Of a stretch of 47,934 bases of DNA, positions 17,793-26,167 are shown in pieces. The stretch is from Rhodococcus jostii NBRC 16295. GTDB taxonomy: Bacteria; Actinomycetota; Actinomycetes; Mycobacteriales; Mycobacteriaceae. Positions within the stretch are counted from its first letter, which is position 1. Each line of letters starts with the position of its first letter. Both the position numbers and the translations under genes were made by a program. Location of the stretch: positions 1 to 47,934 of the forward strand of contig NZ_BCWY01000072.1 of NCBI RefSeq assembly GCF_001894825.1, given 5' to 3'. The notes below the pieces were generated by a model. It was not told the DNA's origin, made no database searches, and worked only from the letters and a program-made list of their open reading frames with translations.

Positions 17793-17968
17793 CGGATTTC
17801 TCCTGCGCCGGATTCGCGGGCGACACGGTCGCGCGGCGGGGAGGCGCGGTGCAGCCGCCGCGGCCCGCGACGCGAGGCGTCCCGAGCCGTACCGATGCCG
17901 ATGCCGATGCCGATGCCGATGCCGATGCCGAGATGGTTCGTGATGGTGCGAAGTTTGCTGTGCGTCAT
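17789..17968 (-). CDS. Small ORF encoding a Gly-Ile repeat
   Basis: 59 residues from ATG at 17968, with GGGAG nine bases upstream. MTHSKLRTITNHLG is followed by an alternating Gly-Ile tract produced by the CCGATG hexamer repeat, then Arg-rich sequence. Its TGA overlaps the TTG candidate start of the helical-protein gene (TTGA). It may be a leader peptide gene or a by-product of the repeat. Confidence 0.3.
   Translation of the reverse strand: MTHSKLRTITNHLGIGIGIGIGIGIGTARDASRRGPRRLHRASPPRDRVARESGAGEIR
17892..17930. repeat. CCGATG hexanucleotide microsatellite
   Basis: About six and a half perfect tandem copies of CCGATG. Copy-number change would keep reading frames intact: Gly-Ile on the minus strand in one frame, Arg-His in another. 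Confidence 0.9.
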
Positions 17969-18288
17969 GTGTGACGCTCCCGCCTCGGCCGGGAACCGGC
18001 CAGGTACTTTCCAGTCGACGACGACGCGACCCGACTGCCCGCGTACGAAGTATCTCCGACACTTCGACACTATACGGCGCGGTGGCCCCCGGATCCTCTC
18101 ACCACCACGGTGCTCGACGTTCCCGCTGCGCCGAACTGTCTCGACGCCCGCGGCGAGCCGGCTCCGCAACTACCGACCGGTCGTGCCGCCCTCACGGGCC
18201 GATGCCCAGCGTGGTGGGCCTTGCCGCCGCCGGGATTCTCGAACGGATCGGCGCGGGCGCCGGTGTTCGAATTACGCCCCTCGCGATG

Positions 18289-18810
18289 TCAGAGTCCCCC
18301 GCGAGCGCGAAGTGCTGTCAACAGCCCGCGGCGCGTGCCCGTGACCGGGTCGATCTGCGGCCTCGGATCGGTGAACCTACGTTCCGACGCCGTCTCGGGT
18401 GCGTCGTCGGCGGTCGCCCTGAGGAACTTGTTCGGCAGCGCCAGCTTGGCGATGGTGCGCCACGACTTCAGGTACTGAGCGGGCAGCGAACCGGTCGTGT
18501 AGGGCAGGTCGTACCTTTCGCACAGCGCACGAACGCGCACGGAAATCTCGCGCAGCCGGTTGCTCGGCAAATCGGGGAACAGGTGATGCTCGATCTGGTA
18601 GCAGAGGTTCCCGCTCATGAATTCCATGACCGGCCCCGCCTCGAAATTCGCACTGCCGAGCATCTGGCGCAGGTACCACTGCCCCCGCGTTTCGTCCTCC
18701 ACGTCGGCTTCGCTGAACTTCTCCGCGCCGTCGGGGAAATGCCCGCAGAAGATGACCATGTTGGTCCAGACATTGCGGATCATGTTCGCCGTCAGGCTCG
18801 CGGTGGGCGA
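18289..18810 (-). pseudogene. Fatty-acid (DesA3/linoleoyl-CoA type) desaturase, C-terminal fragment
   Basis: The frame encodes the last third of a membrane fatty-acid desaturase: MIRNVWTNMVIFCGHFPDG, then GQWYLRQMLGSANFE and the third histidine box in CYQIEHHLFPDLPSNR. The first two histidine boxes and the membrane helices are missing. The ORF opening (to 18846) is unrelated sequence, so the gene is broken near 18800. The C-terminal tail is Arg/Thr-rich. Since the BMC locus begins about 240 bp away, this break is a plausible island boundary. Confidence 0.8.
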
Positions 18811-19047
18811 TTGGGCAGCACACGCATCACCGCAATGCCTGCCCACGGAGCCATCGTGGCCGACGACCTGATCAACCTCGACGATGACTGGTCAGTCGGT
18901 CGGGAAACGCTTCGTTTGCGAACCGACGTGCGACGCGCAGGTCGTCGCCGTCACCGGCCGGGTTTCACCACTGCGCCGAACACCACATTTCCGCTCTCAC
19001 CGCGACGCGGTACACGACCTCATGCGGTGCCCCCGGGCTGACGGTGT

Positions 19048-19371
19048 TCATCGTCGCGGCGGCGAGGGCCACATCGGGGTTACCAGATTGTGGGGTATTG
19101 CTGCGGCAAGCACGTCCTCGGTTTCACCATGGGGACGCGCGATCACGTGTGATACCGCCAACTCACCGGAATTGCGTGCTGCCGCTACCCCCGCGTCGAC
19201 CGCGGCCTGGACCGCCCCGACGTCGCCGCGAACCATTACCGTTACTTGCCCGTTGCGCAGGGTCCTGTATCCGACGAGGTCGACGTTGGCCGCTTTGACC
19301 ATGGTGTCGGCGGCCTCGATGGCGCCGACCAAGCCGACCGTTTCGACTAATCCAACTGCACCGGGGCTCAT
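19048..19371 (-). CDS. BMC-H hexameric shell protein (second copy)
   Basis: 107 residues with one BMC domain: GLVETVGLVGAIEAADTMVK, AANVDLVGYRTL, VTVMVRGDVGAVQAAVDAG and VSHVIARPH. It is paralogous to the BMC-H at 22955. The family forms hexamers that tile microcompartment facets and carry the central pore. A perfect GGAGG lies upstream of the ATG at 19371. It is the last gene of the leftward operon, 172 bp after SurE. The C-terminus (TPMWPSPPRR) is unusual and may differ in surface contacts. Confidence 0.93.
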   Translation of the reverse strand: MSPGAVGLVETVGLVGAIEAADTMVKAANVDLVGYRTLRNGQVTVMVRGDVGAVQAAVDAGVAAARNSGELAVSHVIARPHGETEDVLAAAIPHNLVTPMWPSPPRR

Positions 19372-19543
19372 TGTCTAACCTCCATATTCATCAGGTATGC
19401 CCTATGGAACGTTCCTGCCGACGGGACGCAGAAGCGACGGCTGCAACGCGATCCCGCAGGGATAGCGGCCGAGGCGGCGTCTGCACCCGAGTGTTCGGTG
19501 GCCGCGTCGACCCGCGACACCAGCAGCGCTGTTCGTGCTCGTG

Positions 19544-20353
19544 TCACGGGCTGACCTGACTGATCCACTCGATGGCCGAGTCCCCGTTCAGTTGCAGCAG
19601 CGACAGCGTGGGATGCCCTACGCGCACCCTTTCGATGTCGGACCCTTCGATGATGTCGATCGTGGCTTCGAGCAATTCCGCCACCGGAAGCGCATCGGCG
19701 TGCCGATCGAAGTCGGCGATGAACGGCAGCAGGGTCGGCGCGGTGCCAGCGAGCGTCCACGACGCGGCGACCAGAGGTCGTACCTCCTCGACAGGCAGAT
19801 TTGGCACGTTGAGGTTGAACACAGATCCCGCATCCGCGGTCATGATGTTCGGCAAGATTTCGCCGATCACAGCCGCGGCGGTGTCCCAGTGGCGTGTAGC
19901 CCCGTCCGTCCGTGGTTCCTCGATTTCGAAGTCCAGGTGCAGCGATGCCGCCAGCGCGGTCACGCCGTGGGCGCCGGCGACCATCGCCGCGCCGGCGGTG
20001 CCCGAATGCAATACCGCGGCACCAAGGTTCGAACCCTCGTTGATGCCGGAGAGTATGAGGTCGGGCACCGGCCCGAAGCGACCGAGTACCGCGGCGAGTG
20101 TGATCATGCCCGGATGCGCGGCCACAGAGTACGCCTCGACTCCCGGCAGACCCGGAAGCCGCCGGTGGCTTACTTCGATGCGCTCGTCGACCAGGAACAT
20201 CGTCAAACCACCGGCGCAGCCGCTGGCCTGCCGGTGAGGAGCGGCGACCGTGACGTCGTATCCCTGCTCACACGCAGTATGAGCGAGGGCAAGCAGCCCT
20301 GGCGCGTCGATCCCGTCGTCGTTGGTGACCAGCACGTGTGGCCGTTGCGTCAT
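19544..20353 (-). CDS. surE: SurE-type 5'/3'-nucleotidase (phosphatase)
   Basis: 269 residues with the SurE signatures: VLVTNDDGIDAPGLLAL (metal-binding NDDG), AAPHRQASG, LSGINEGSNLG and HSGTAGAAM. SurE enzymes are metal-dependent phosphatases of nucleoside monophosphates and polyphosphate, and related ones act on other small phosphates. ATG at 20353 overlaps the stop of the HAD gene (ATGA), so the two are translationally coupled. A phosphatase of this family inside a BMC operon is unusual and may have a pathway-specific substrate (inference). Confidence 0.9.
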   Translation of the reverse strand: MTQRPHVLVTNDDGIDAPGLLALAHTACEQGYDVTVAAPHRQASGCAGGLTMFLVDERIEVSHRRLPGLPGVEAYSVAAHPGMITLAAVLGRFGPVPDLILSGINEGSNLGAAVLHSGTAGAAMVAGAHGVTALAASLHLDFEIEEPRTDGATRHWDTAAAVIGEILPNIMTADAGSVFNLNVPNLPVEEVRPLVAASWTLAGTAPTLLPFIADFDRHADALPVAELLEATIDIIEGSDIERVRVGHPTLSLLQLNGDSAIEWISQVSP

Positions 20354-21333
20354 GGCATCGCCAATCGCACAGCGAGTAGCAACTCGCTGTCGGCCACGGA
20401 TTCCGCGCCGTTCGCTACTGGCGCTCCTCCAGGTACCGGGACTGGCGCTCCTCCAGGTATCGGGGCCGCGGTGATGGCCTGGGGATTCTGCGGCGTTAGC
20501 GGCCGGTGGGGCGTGATCCGTGCCTGCAACGCCTTCGCTCCGGAAACTCTGCGCTGCACCCGTGCCGATACCTCCAGCGACGGCGGCAATGCTACGGCCG
20601 GCGACGCCGGACATGCACATTCTGTCGTCTCGGTCGCACCGGCGAACAAATGGGCCAAGATCTCCTGCGGCCAGATCGCTACGAACTCCGCGCCTGCGGC
20701 GAGCAACTGTTCCTCGGTATGCATACCCCAGGCGACCCCGACCGCGCGGATCCCGGACCTCATTGCAGCTTCGACATCCCCGACCGTGTCGGTGATGATG
20801 GCGGTCGACCCGGCCGGGACCGCACCGCCGGCCGCCGACTCGTCATAGAATGCCTGGCAGCGCCGACCGGAACCTTGCGCCGCATCGTCGAGGAACCGCT
20901 GGATTCCCTTGGCCTTGTCGGGCTCGACGTCGCCGCCGAACACGTGCCCGAAGCAGTATTCGAGCGTGTTCTTACGCAGAATCCGTCGGATGACTTCAGT
21001 GGCGTTCGACGAAAGAACGGCCAGTGTTGCATGCGGCACCAGCGATTTCACGACGTCCACCATGCCGGGAATCATCAGCGGGGCGTAGTCGGCGCCGAGG
21101 CTGCGCATGAAGTCCTCCTCGACGACCCGCGCGTGCTCGGCGTCGCGGCAGAGCCCGCGCAGGGAGACGAAGAAGTTGTTGGCGAACATCTCGTAGAACT
21201 GTTCAGCCGTTGTGATATCAAGATCATGTGCTGCACTGACCTTTTCGAAGACACGCCAGGATGCCTCTCGGGTCTGCACGAGGGTACCGTCGAGATCGAA
21301 TATCACCGCCTGCGGCGGCTCGGGTCGGCACAT
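20350..21333 (-). CDS. HAD-family phosphatase with long C-terminal tail
   Basis: 327 residues. The N-terminal 235 form a HAD hydrolase: nucleophile motif AVIFDLDGTLV (Asp13/Asp15), helical cap, motif II LAVLSSNATEV, Lys in DKAKG, and acidic motif ITDTVGDVEAAM. It then continues for about 90 residues as Ala/Pro-rich linker with a GGAPV repeat and ends in the amphipathic ADSELLLAVRLAMP. BMC cargo often carries such a terminal helix after a flexible linker as an encapsulation peptide, so this phosphatase may be packaged (inference). ATG at 21333 lies 2 bp after the upstream stop; the longer frame to 21438 overlaps that gene. Confidence 0.85.
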   Translation of the reverse strand: MCRPEPPQAVIFDLDGTLVQTREASWRVFEKVSAAHDLDITTAEQFYEMFANNFFVSLRGLCRDAEHARVVEEDFMRSLGADYAPLMIPGMVDVVKSLVPHATLAVLSSNATEVIRRILRKNTLEYCFGHVFGGDVEPDKAKGIQRFLDDAAQGSGRRCQAFYDESAAGGAVPAGSTAIITDTVGDVEAAMRSGIRAVGVAWGMHTEEQLLAAGAEFVAIWPQEILAHLFAGATETTECACPASPAVALPPSLEVSARVQRRVSGAKALQARITPHRPLTPQNPQAITAAPIPGGAPVPVPGGAPVANGAESVADSELLLAVRLAMP

Positions 21334-21335
21334 GG

Positions 21336-22331
21336 TCAGCTGCTTGTCGCGTCGGACGCGCTGTAGATCTTGCACAACTGCTGGGGGCCGATGAAGTCCT
21401 GGATCTCGCCCCATCCGCGTTCTGTGCCCGAACGCCATTCGGCGAGCACGTTGTACCCGACCGTGCCCGGACCGGCCTGCCAGGGGAAACTTGTCCGTCC
21501 GAGGCCGTGGAGCTCGTATTCCCGCCCCTCGCTGTCGGTGAGCTCGAGTTCGACCGATTTCGCGAAGAACCCTTCCCGGATGGTGCGCCCGCGGCCAGCA
21601 GCCAACCCGTACAGCTCACCCTTGTCGACGACGTAGCCGTGTTCGAGGGTGAGTTCGGTGGCGGCGTCGGGTCCGCCGGTAGGATCGAAGTCGAAGATTC
21701 CGTGGATGGCGAAGTCCTTGGAAAAGTGGGCGTGCAGCCAGCTCATGGTGTGGCCCTGGTGCTCCGAGCGTAAGCCCCAGCTATGGTCCATCGTCGAAAT
21801 ACAGTCGACGGCGTACTTCTTGCCGCGCAGGTTCACCTCACCCTCGAAATGGCCGGACTGGTCGAAGTGGCCGGCGTAGGCCTCGCCCCACGCAAACACG
21901 CCCTCGTCGGCCTGCTTGGCGACGATCGGGTCCTGCTTGGGATCGTGGATGTCGAAGGCGTCGGCGATGGCGGTGTAGCGGAAGGCCAACGAGACGTCGT
22001 CGCCGTTGTCGAACTCGACGTCCCACACCCGGTTGGGTTCGCGGCAGACCACGTGTAGTCCGTTGTTCAACCGGTAGTCGCGCAGGTTGCGCGTCTCCGG
22101 GATGGGCAGGTGGTGCTGGGCGTCCCAGTACTCGGCCTGCCAGGGTGCCTGCACGAACTTCGAGTTCATGGCGATGGTGGAGATCGCGACGCCCACATTC
22201 GGGCGGAACAGCGCATAGACTCCGACGTTCAACGTGGCTTCCGGGATGTAGAAGCCGAAGAAATTCGTCTCCGTCCAGGTCGGATCGTCGCTGGTGGGGG
22301 TATGGAAATCGGCGTCGATGTCTTCGATCAT
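21336..22331 (-). CDS. CrtC-like / DUF7064-DUF7065 protein
   Basis: 331 residues, soluble, with no signal peptide. The sequence resembles actinobacterial proteins of the hydroxyneurosporene-synthase-like (CrtC/AttH lipocalin-type) superfamily now labelled DUF7064/7065: YWDAQHHLPIPETRNLRDY, VWDVEFDNGDDVSLAF, CISTMDHSWGLR and a Trp-rich end. Relatives occur in steroid, terpenoid and aromatic catabolic clusters but have no established reaction. It is the first gene of the leftward BMC operon, tightly coupled to the HAD gene. It could act on the pathway substrate or be a binding protein. Confidence 0.7.
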   Translation of the reverse strand: MIEDIDADFHTPTSDDPTWTETNFFGFYIPEATLNVGVYALFRPNVGVAISTIAMNSKFVQAPWQAEYWDAQHHLPIPETRNLRDYRLNNGLHVVCREPNRVWDVEFDNGDDVSLAFRYTAIADAFDIHDPKQDPIVAKQADEGVFAWGEAYAGHFDQSGHFEGEVNLRGKKYAVDCISTMDHSWGLRSEHQGHTMSWLHAHFSKDFAIHGIFDFDPTGGPDAATELTLEHGYVVDKGELYGLAAGRGRTIREGFFAKSVELELTDSEGREYELHGLGRTSFPWQAGPGTVGYNVLAEWRSGTERGWGEIQDFIGPQQLCKIYSASDATSS

Positions 22332-22592
22332 CTGACTCTCCTAGGCTCTGGCGGTTGCCGCACGGTCTGACTATCCGGTGCGGTCCTCGTCACCGCACAC
22401 ATTGCCGAACCCGAGATGCGCCCGCCACATCCCTGCGCGATAACTACCCGGGCCAGAGCTGTCCCCGAGGGATAACGACCTGGTGGGGTGCTCCGCCGTA
22501 GCGTCCTCCTCGATGCACTCCCGGGTCACTTGGGGTGAGCGGGAGTGCATCGATCCCGTTCGCTCGACACCCGAAGAAGAGGCGGTCACCCG
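22332..22592. promoter_or_regulatory. Divergent control region of the two BMC operons
   Basis: This 261-bp region separates the leftward DUF7064-HAD-SurE-BMC-H unit from the rightward BMC-P operon and must hold both promoters. It contains the 13-bp inverted repeat listed separately. The downstream PucR-type regulator is the natural candidate to act here. Confidence 0.6.
22511..22552 (+). promoter_or_regulatory. 13-bp perfect inverted repeat before BMC-P
   Basis: CGATGCACTCCCG (22511-22523) and its exact reverse complement CGGGAGTGCATCG (22540-22552) flank a 16-nt spacer that itself contains TCAC/GTGA. It ends 40 bp before the BMC-P start. It could be a dimeric regulator's operator or a 5'-UTR hairpin affecting expression of the shell operon. 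Confidence 0.6.
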
Positions 22593-22883
22593 GTGAGACT
22601 CGCACGTGTTGTCGGCCAGGTCGTGGCCACCGCCAAAGTTCCCGAACTCGGAGGAACCACGATTCTGGTGGTCGAGGATATCGACACCGATCCCGGCGGC
22701 GAGAACGGGCTGTCGTACGCAGCCGTCGATCTCGTCGGCGCCGGCCAGGAAGAAGTCGTTCTCGTCGCGTCCGGGAGCGCAGCCAGGGTGGACCCGGCCA
22801 CCGCCGGGGTCCCGGTCGACCAGGCGATCATCGCGATCGCCGACACGATCGTCACACACGGTGAGGTTACGTACTCGAAATGA
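22593..22883 (+). CDS. BMC-P pentameric vertex protein (EutN/CcmL family)
   Basis: 96 residues from GTG at 22593, the normal size. The protein starts VRLARVVGQVVATAKVPEL and has the family's DLVGAGQEEVVLVASGSAAR and the closing PVDQAIIAIADTIV. EutN/CcmL proteins form pentamers that cap the vertices of the icosahedral shell. It is the first gene of the rightward operon, followed by BMC-H after 71 bp. One vertex gene plus BMC-H and BMC-T is sufficient for a closed compartment. Confidence 0.95.
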   Translation: MRLARVVGQVVATAKVPELGGTTILVVEDIDTDPGGENGLSYAAVDLVGAGQEEVVLVASGSAARVDPATAGVPVDQAIIAIADTIVTHGEVTYSK

Positions 22884-22954
22884 CGACACAAACTGGCGCA
22901 GTGCGCAATTCATCCGCCGACCTACCCAGCAAGACCACAAATGGAGGAAAGACC

Positions 22955-23278
22955 ATGGCAACCACCCAGAACACCCTGCCCGCCCGGGGCGCCGGAGCAC
23001 TCGGCCTGATCGAGACCAAGGGCCTCGTCGGCGCGATCGAGGCCGCCGATGCCATGGTCAAGGCGGCCAACGTGCAGCTCCTCGGCCACCGGGAGATCGG
23101 TGGCGGTCTGGTCACCGTGATGGTCCGCGGCGATGTCGGCGCGGTCAAGGCCGCCACCGACGCCGGCGCGGTCGCCGCCGGCAAGGCCGGCGAGGTTGTT
23201 TCCGTGCACGTCATCCCGCGCCCGCACGACGAGACCGAAGGTGTGCTGTCGAACCTGGCTCGCCCCAAGGGCGCGTGA
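22955..23278 (+). CDS. BMC-H hexameric shell protein (main copy)
   Basis: 107 residues from ATG at 22955 with a strong GGAGG upstream (atGGAGGaaagaccATG). A short N-terminal tail (TTQNTLPARGAG) precedes the BMC domain: LGLIETKGLVGAIEAADAMV, VQLLGHREIGGGLVTVMVRG, then AAGKAGEVVSVHVIPRPHDE. It is closely related to the copy at 19048, indicating a local duplication. Probably the major facet protein because of its early position and strong ribosome-binding site. Confidence 0.96.
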   Translation: MATTQNTLPARGAGALGLIETKGLVGAIEAADAMVKAANVQLLGHREIGGGLVTVMVRGDVGAVKAATDAGAVAAGKAGEVVSVHVIPRPHDETEGVLSNLARPKGA

Positions 23279-23349
23279 GAGTCGACCGCGATCGGGGCGC
23301 AGCACGGACCTGTCTGCGCCCCAGACCGAGCCATGGAAGGTGAAAGACC

Positions 23350-24726
23350 GTGACAGCAACGCTCGATGCGGACCTGGCGGCGCTGGTTGACGTCCGCGCG
23401 CAGGTTTCCGCCACGAAGAAGGCCTTCGACGCGATCGAAGGTGCCGACCAGCAGTGGCTCGACACCATCGTTCGGGCCATGGCGAAGGCGGGTTACGCCG
23501 CCTCCGAGGAACTCGCCCGGATGGCGGTCGACGAGACCGGATACGGCGTATACGAAAACAAGATCATCAAGAACCGCTTCAACACCGGCTTCGTAGCCGA
23601 TTGGATGCTCGAGCGGCGCGCGGTCGGTGTGCTGTGGGCCGACGAGGAGAACAAGGTCACGGCCGTGGGCTCCCCGATGGGCGTGATCGCTGCGATCATC
23701 CCGGTTACCAATCCAACGGCAACCGTACTGTTCAAGAGCTTGGCCGCGGTCAAGGCCGGAAACGCCGTGGTCCACGCCCCGCACCCCCGCGCTGCGCGCT
23801 GCTCGGCCCGGGCGGCGGAAATCATGGCGGAGGCGGCGGTGCGGGCCGGCGCCCCCGAGAACCTGGTCTCCTGCCTGCAGCAGCCCACCCTGGAGGCGAC
23901 CCGGGAGCTGATGCGCCACAACAGCATCCGTCTGGTTCTCGCCACCGGCGGTCCCGCGATGGTCGCGGCCGCGTACTCGAGCGGCAAACCGACGATTGCG
24001 GTCGGTGCGGGCAATGTCCCCGCCTACGTCGACTCGACGGTTACCGATCTCGCCGAGACGGCGACGATGATCGTGACCTCGAAGTCCTTCGACAACGGCA
24101 CCGCCTGCGTCGCCGAGCAATCGGTGGTGGTCGCCGAACCTGTCGCCGACCGATTCGTCGCCGAACTGTCCCGCGCCGGCGCCACCTGGCTGACCTCGGA
24201 TCAGCAGGCCGCGTTGACGAGGACCCTGTTCGACGAGCGCGGTGGACTGCGCGCGAACGCGGTGGGCCAGTCCGCGATTCGACTGGCCGAGCTGTCCGGG
24301 TTCACCGTTCCGGCGTCGACGAAGGTCCTGGCCGCCGAGATGACCGAGGTCGGCGACCACGCACTGCTCTCGCGTGAGATCCTCGGACCGGTGCTGACCG
24401 TCTACCGGGAGGCGGACTACCTAGCGGGCTGGCGGCGGTGCCGGGAGATCCTGGCGCTGGGCGGCGAAGGCCACACCGTGGCCGTGCACAGTGCCGACCC
24501 GACGGTGGTGGCCAAGTTCGGAGAGCTGCCTGCCGGCCGCATCGTCGTCAACACTCCTGCCCTCTTCGGTGGGATGGGGTACTCGACGAACGTCGATCCC
24601 TCCTTTCAGATCGGTACGGGGACGTGGAGCGGGTCGATCTGCTCGGACAACGTCACCCCGCTACACCTGGTGAACATCAAGCGCATCGCTCACGAGGCCC
24701 GGCCGTGGCGTGGAGTGTTCGACTGA
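23350..24726 (+). CDS. CoA-acylating aldehyde dehydrogenase (PduP/EutE-like)
   Basis: 458 residues from GTG at 23350. It converts an aldehyde plus CoA and NAD+ to acyl-CoA. Seen: VGSPMGVIAAIIPVTNPTA, the nucleotide-fold segment RLVLATGGPAMVAAAYSSGK, catalytic Cys in SFDNGTACVAEQ, and FGGMGYSTNVDP near the end, all typical of the PduP/EutE/AdhE-N branch rather than acid-forming aldehyde dehydrogenases. No clear encapsulation peptide is visible at either end. It is the core enzyme of the compartment; its stop overlaps the next start (TGATG). Confidence 0.94.
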   Translation: MTATLDADLAALVDVRAQVSATKKAFDAIEGADQQWLDTIVRAMAKAGYAASEELARMAVDETGYGVYENKIIKNRFNTGFVADWMLERRAVGVLWADEENKVTAVGSPMGVIAAIIPVTNPTATVLFKSLAAVKAGNAVVHAPHPRAARCSARAAEIMAEAAVRAGAPENLVSCLQQPTLEATRELMRHNSIRLVLATGGPAMVAAAYSSGKPTIAVGAGNVPAYVDSTVTDLAETATMIVTSKSFDNGTACVAEQSVVVAEPVADRFVAELSRAGATWLTSDQQAALTRTLFDERGGLRANAVGQSAIRLAELSGFTVPASTKVLAAEMTEVGDHALLSREILGPVLTVYREADYLAGWRRCREILALGGEGHTVAVHSADPTVVAKFGELPAGRIVVNTPALFGGMGYSTNVDPSFQIGTGTWSGSICSDNVTPLHLVNIKRIAHEARPWRGVFD

Positions 24727-25535
24727 TGTCCTTCGAGATGGTCGCGCAGACACTCGAGCAGGCACATCAGCGCATCCGTTCCGCCCGAACGAATCACGAC
24801 GGTGATCTGCGCACCGGCATCGATCTCGGCACCGCCACCTGCGTGATCACTGTGGTCGATGCCGCCGGGGATCCGGTGTGGATCGATTTCGACCGCACCG
24901 GCGCCATCCGCGATGGGGTCGTCGTGGACTTCGCGGCCGCGGCCGCGGCCGTGCGGAAGCTGAAGGCGACCGCCGAGGACGAACTCGGCGTCGAGTTGGC
25001 GAACGCGGCCACCGCCTATCCCCCGTGCATCGGGGAGGCCGACAGTCGGGCCTGCCGGTTCGTCCTCGAAGGCGCGGGCTTCGACGAGGTCATCCTGGTC
25101 GACGAGGTCAGCGCCGCCAACAAGACCCTCGAGGTGACCGACGGGGTGGTCATCGACGTCGGTGGCGGGTCAACCGGGGTTGGGGTCTTCGAAGCCGGGA
25201 ACCTGGCCGCCCTCGACGATCGCCCAGGCGGTGGGCACCACCTGGATCTGATCCTTGCCGGCGCCCTCGGGGTCACCGTAGCCGAGGCGGAGGAAAGCAA
25301 ACGTGCTGGTAGCGGCGACTACCTCGCGATCCTGCGACCGGGAATCGAGCGGATCGGTGCCTCGATCCGGGATCTGACCCGAGGTGCCGAGCACCTCGAA
25401 CTCCATCTCGCCGGCGGTGCCCTGATGCTTCCGGGCGCCGATACGACCATCAGCAAATACCTGGGCCGGCGTGTGCGGGCTTATCCGCACGCACTGCTCA
25501 TCACTCCATTGGGAATCGCGAGGTACGCGTCATGA
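24726..25535 (+). CDS. EutJ-like Hsp70/actin-fold ATPase
   Basis: 269 residues, matching EutJ. It has the actin/Hsp70 phosphate-1 motif TGIDLGTATCVITVVDAAG, phosphate-2 VVIDVGGGSTGVGVF, and the adenosine motif LAGGALMLPG. EutJ proteins accompany BMC operons and are presumed chaperones or reactivation/assembly factors; the role is not proven. Starts with ATG at 24726 overlapping the aldehyde dehydrogenase stop, and its own stop overlaps the BMC-T start (ATGA). Confidence 0.9.
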   Translation: MSFEMVAQTLEQAHQRIRSARTNHDGDLRTGIDLGTATCVITVVDAAGDPVWIDFDRTGAIRDGVVVDFAAAAAAVRKLKATAEDELGVELANAATAYPPCIGEADSRACRFVLEGAGFDEVILVDEVSAANKTLEVTDGVVIDVGGGSTGVGVFEAGNLAALDDRPGGGHHLDLILAGALGVTVAEAEESKRAGSGDYLAILRPGIERIGASIRDLTRGAEHLELHLAGGALMLPGADTTISKYLGRRVRAYPHALLITPLGIARYAS

Positions 25536-26167
25536 CAGGCACAGCAACACTCCGGACGTACGCATTTATCGATCGAATGCAGCCGCAGTGTGCGGCGCAC
25601 ATCGCCGCCACCAGCCCCGGCGATCCGCCGTTGGCCGGCATGGCGGAACTGTTCGTCGAGATGGCCCCGGGTAACGAGGTGTTCCGTGCGGCGGACATTG
25701 CGCTGAAATCTTCAGGGGTACGTCCCGCCCTGCAGATCATCGAACGAGAATTCGGGCTACTCGAAATCCACTCCGAGCACCAGGCGGAAGTTCTCGCGGC
25801 CGGGGAGGCCCTGCTCGACGCGCTCGGGATGAAGGAAACCGACCGCATCAAGCCGGTCGTCGCATCGACCCAGTTCATCACCAACGTGCACGGATATCAG
25901 GCGCAGCTGCTCAACAAGTGGCGCAAGGGCACCCTGCTGATGCCCGGATCGAGCCTGTTCGTCATGGAAGTCGCCCCGGCGGCGTATGTGTCGCTAGCCG
26001 CGAACGAAGCGGAAAAGGCCGCCGACATCGACGTCATCGAGATCCGCGCCGTGGGACGGTTCGGTCGCCTGTTCCTAGCGGGCAGCGAAAGCGAGGTCGC
26101 CACCGCCCGCGATGCCGCGGTGGCCGCGCTCGAATCCCTCGAAGGGACCGAGGAGGCCCGGCGATGA
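25532..26167 (+). CDS. BMC-T tandem-domain trimeric shell protein
   Basis: 211 residues comprising two BMC-fold halves (about 8-100 and 108-205). The second half has GSSLFVMEVAPAAYVSLAAN, then DIDVIEIRAVGRFGRLFLAG and DAAVAALESL. BMC-T proteins form trimers resembling hexamers, often with gated large pores or a central metal or cofactor site; I see no obvious Fe-S cysteine set. Coupled by ATGA overlaps on both sides. Together with BMC-H (two copies) and BMC-P it completes a minimal shell. Confidence 0.92.
   Translation: MTGTATLRTYAFIDRMQPQCAAHIAATSPGDPPLAGMAELFVEMAPGNEVFRAADIALKSSGVRPALQIIEREFGLLEIHSEHQAEVLAAGEALLDALGMKETDRIKPVVASTQFITNVHGYQAQLLNKWRKGTLLMPGSSLFVMEVAPAAYVSLAANEAEKAADIDVIEIRAVGRFGRLFLAGSESEVATARDAAVAALESLEGTEEARR

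Noticed and set aside
17892..17930. CRISPR-like or VNTR array
   Set aside because: Pure hexamer repeat without spacers; it is a microsatellite.
16662..18344. Long rightward open frame (about 560 codons) over the helical-protein gene
   Set aside because: Arg/Pro/His-rich antisense composition with no family features; the leftward frame has clear family similarity.
22371..23000. Leftward open frame over BMC-P
   Set aside because: Low-similarity Gly/Arg/Asp composition and antisense to two certain shell genes.
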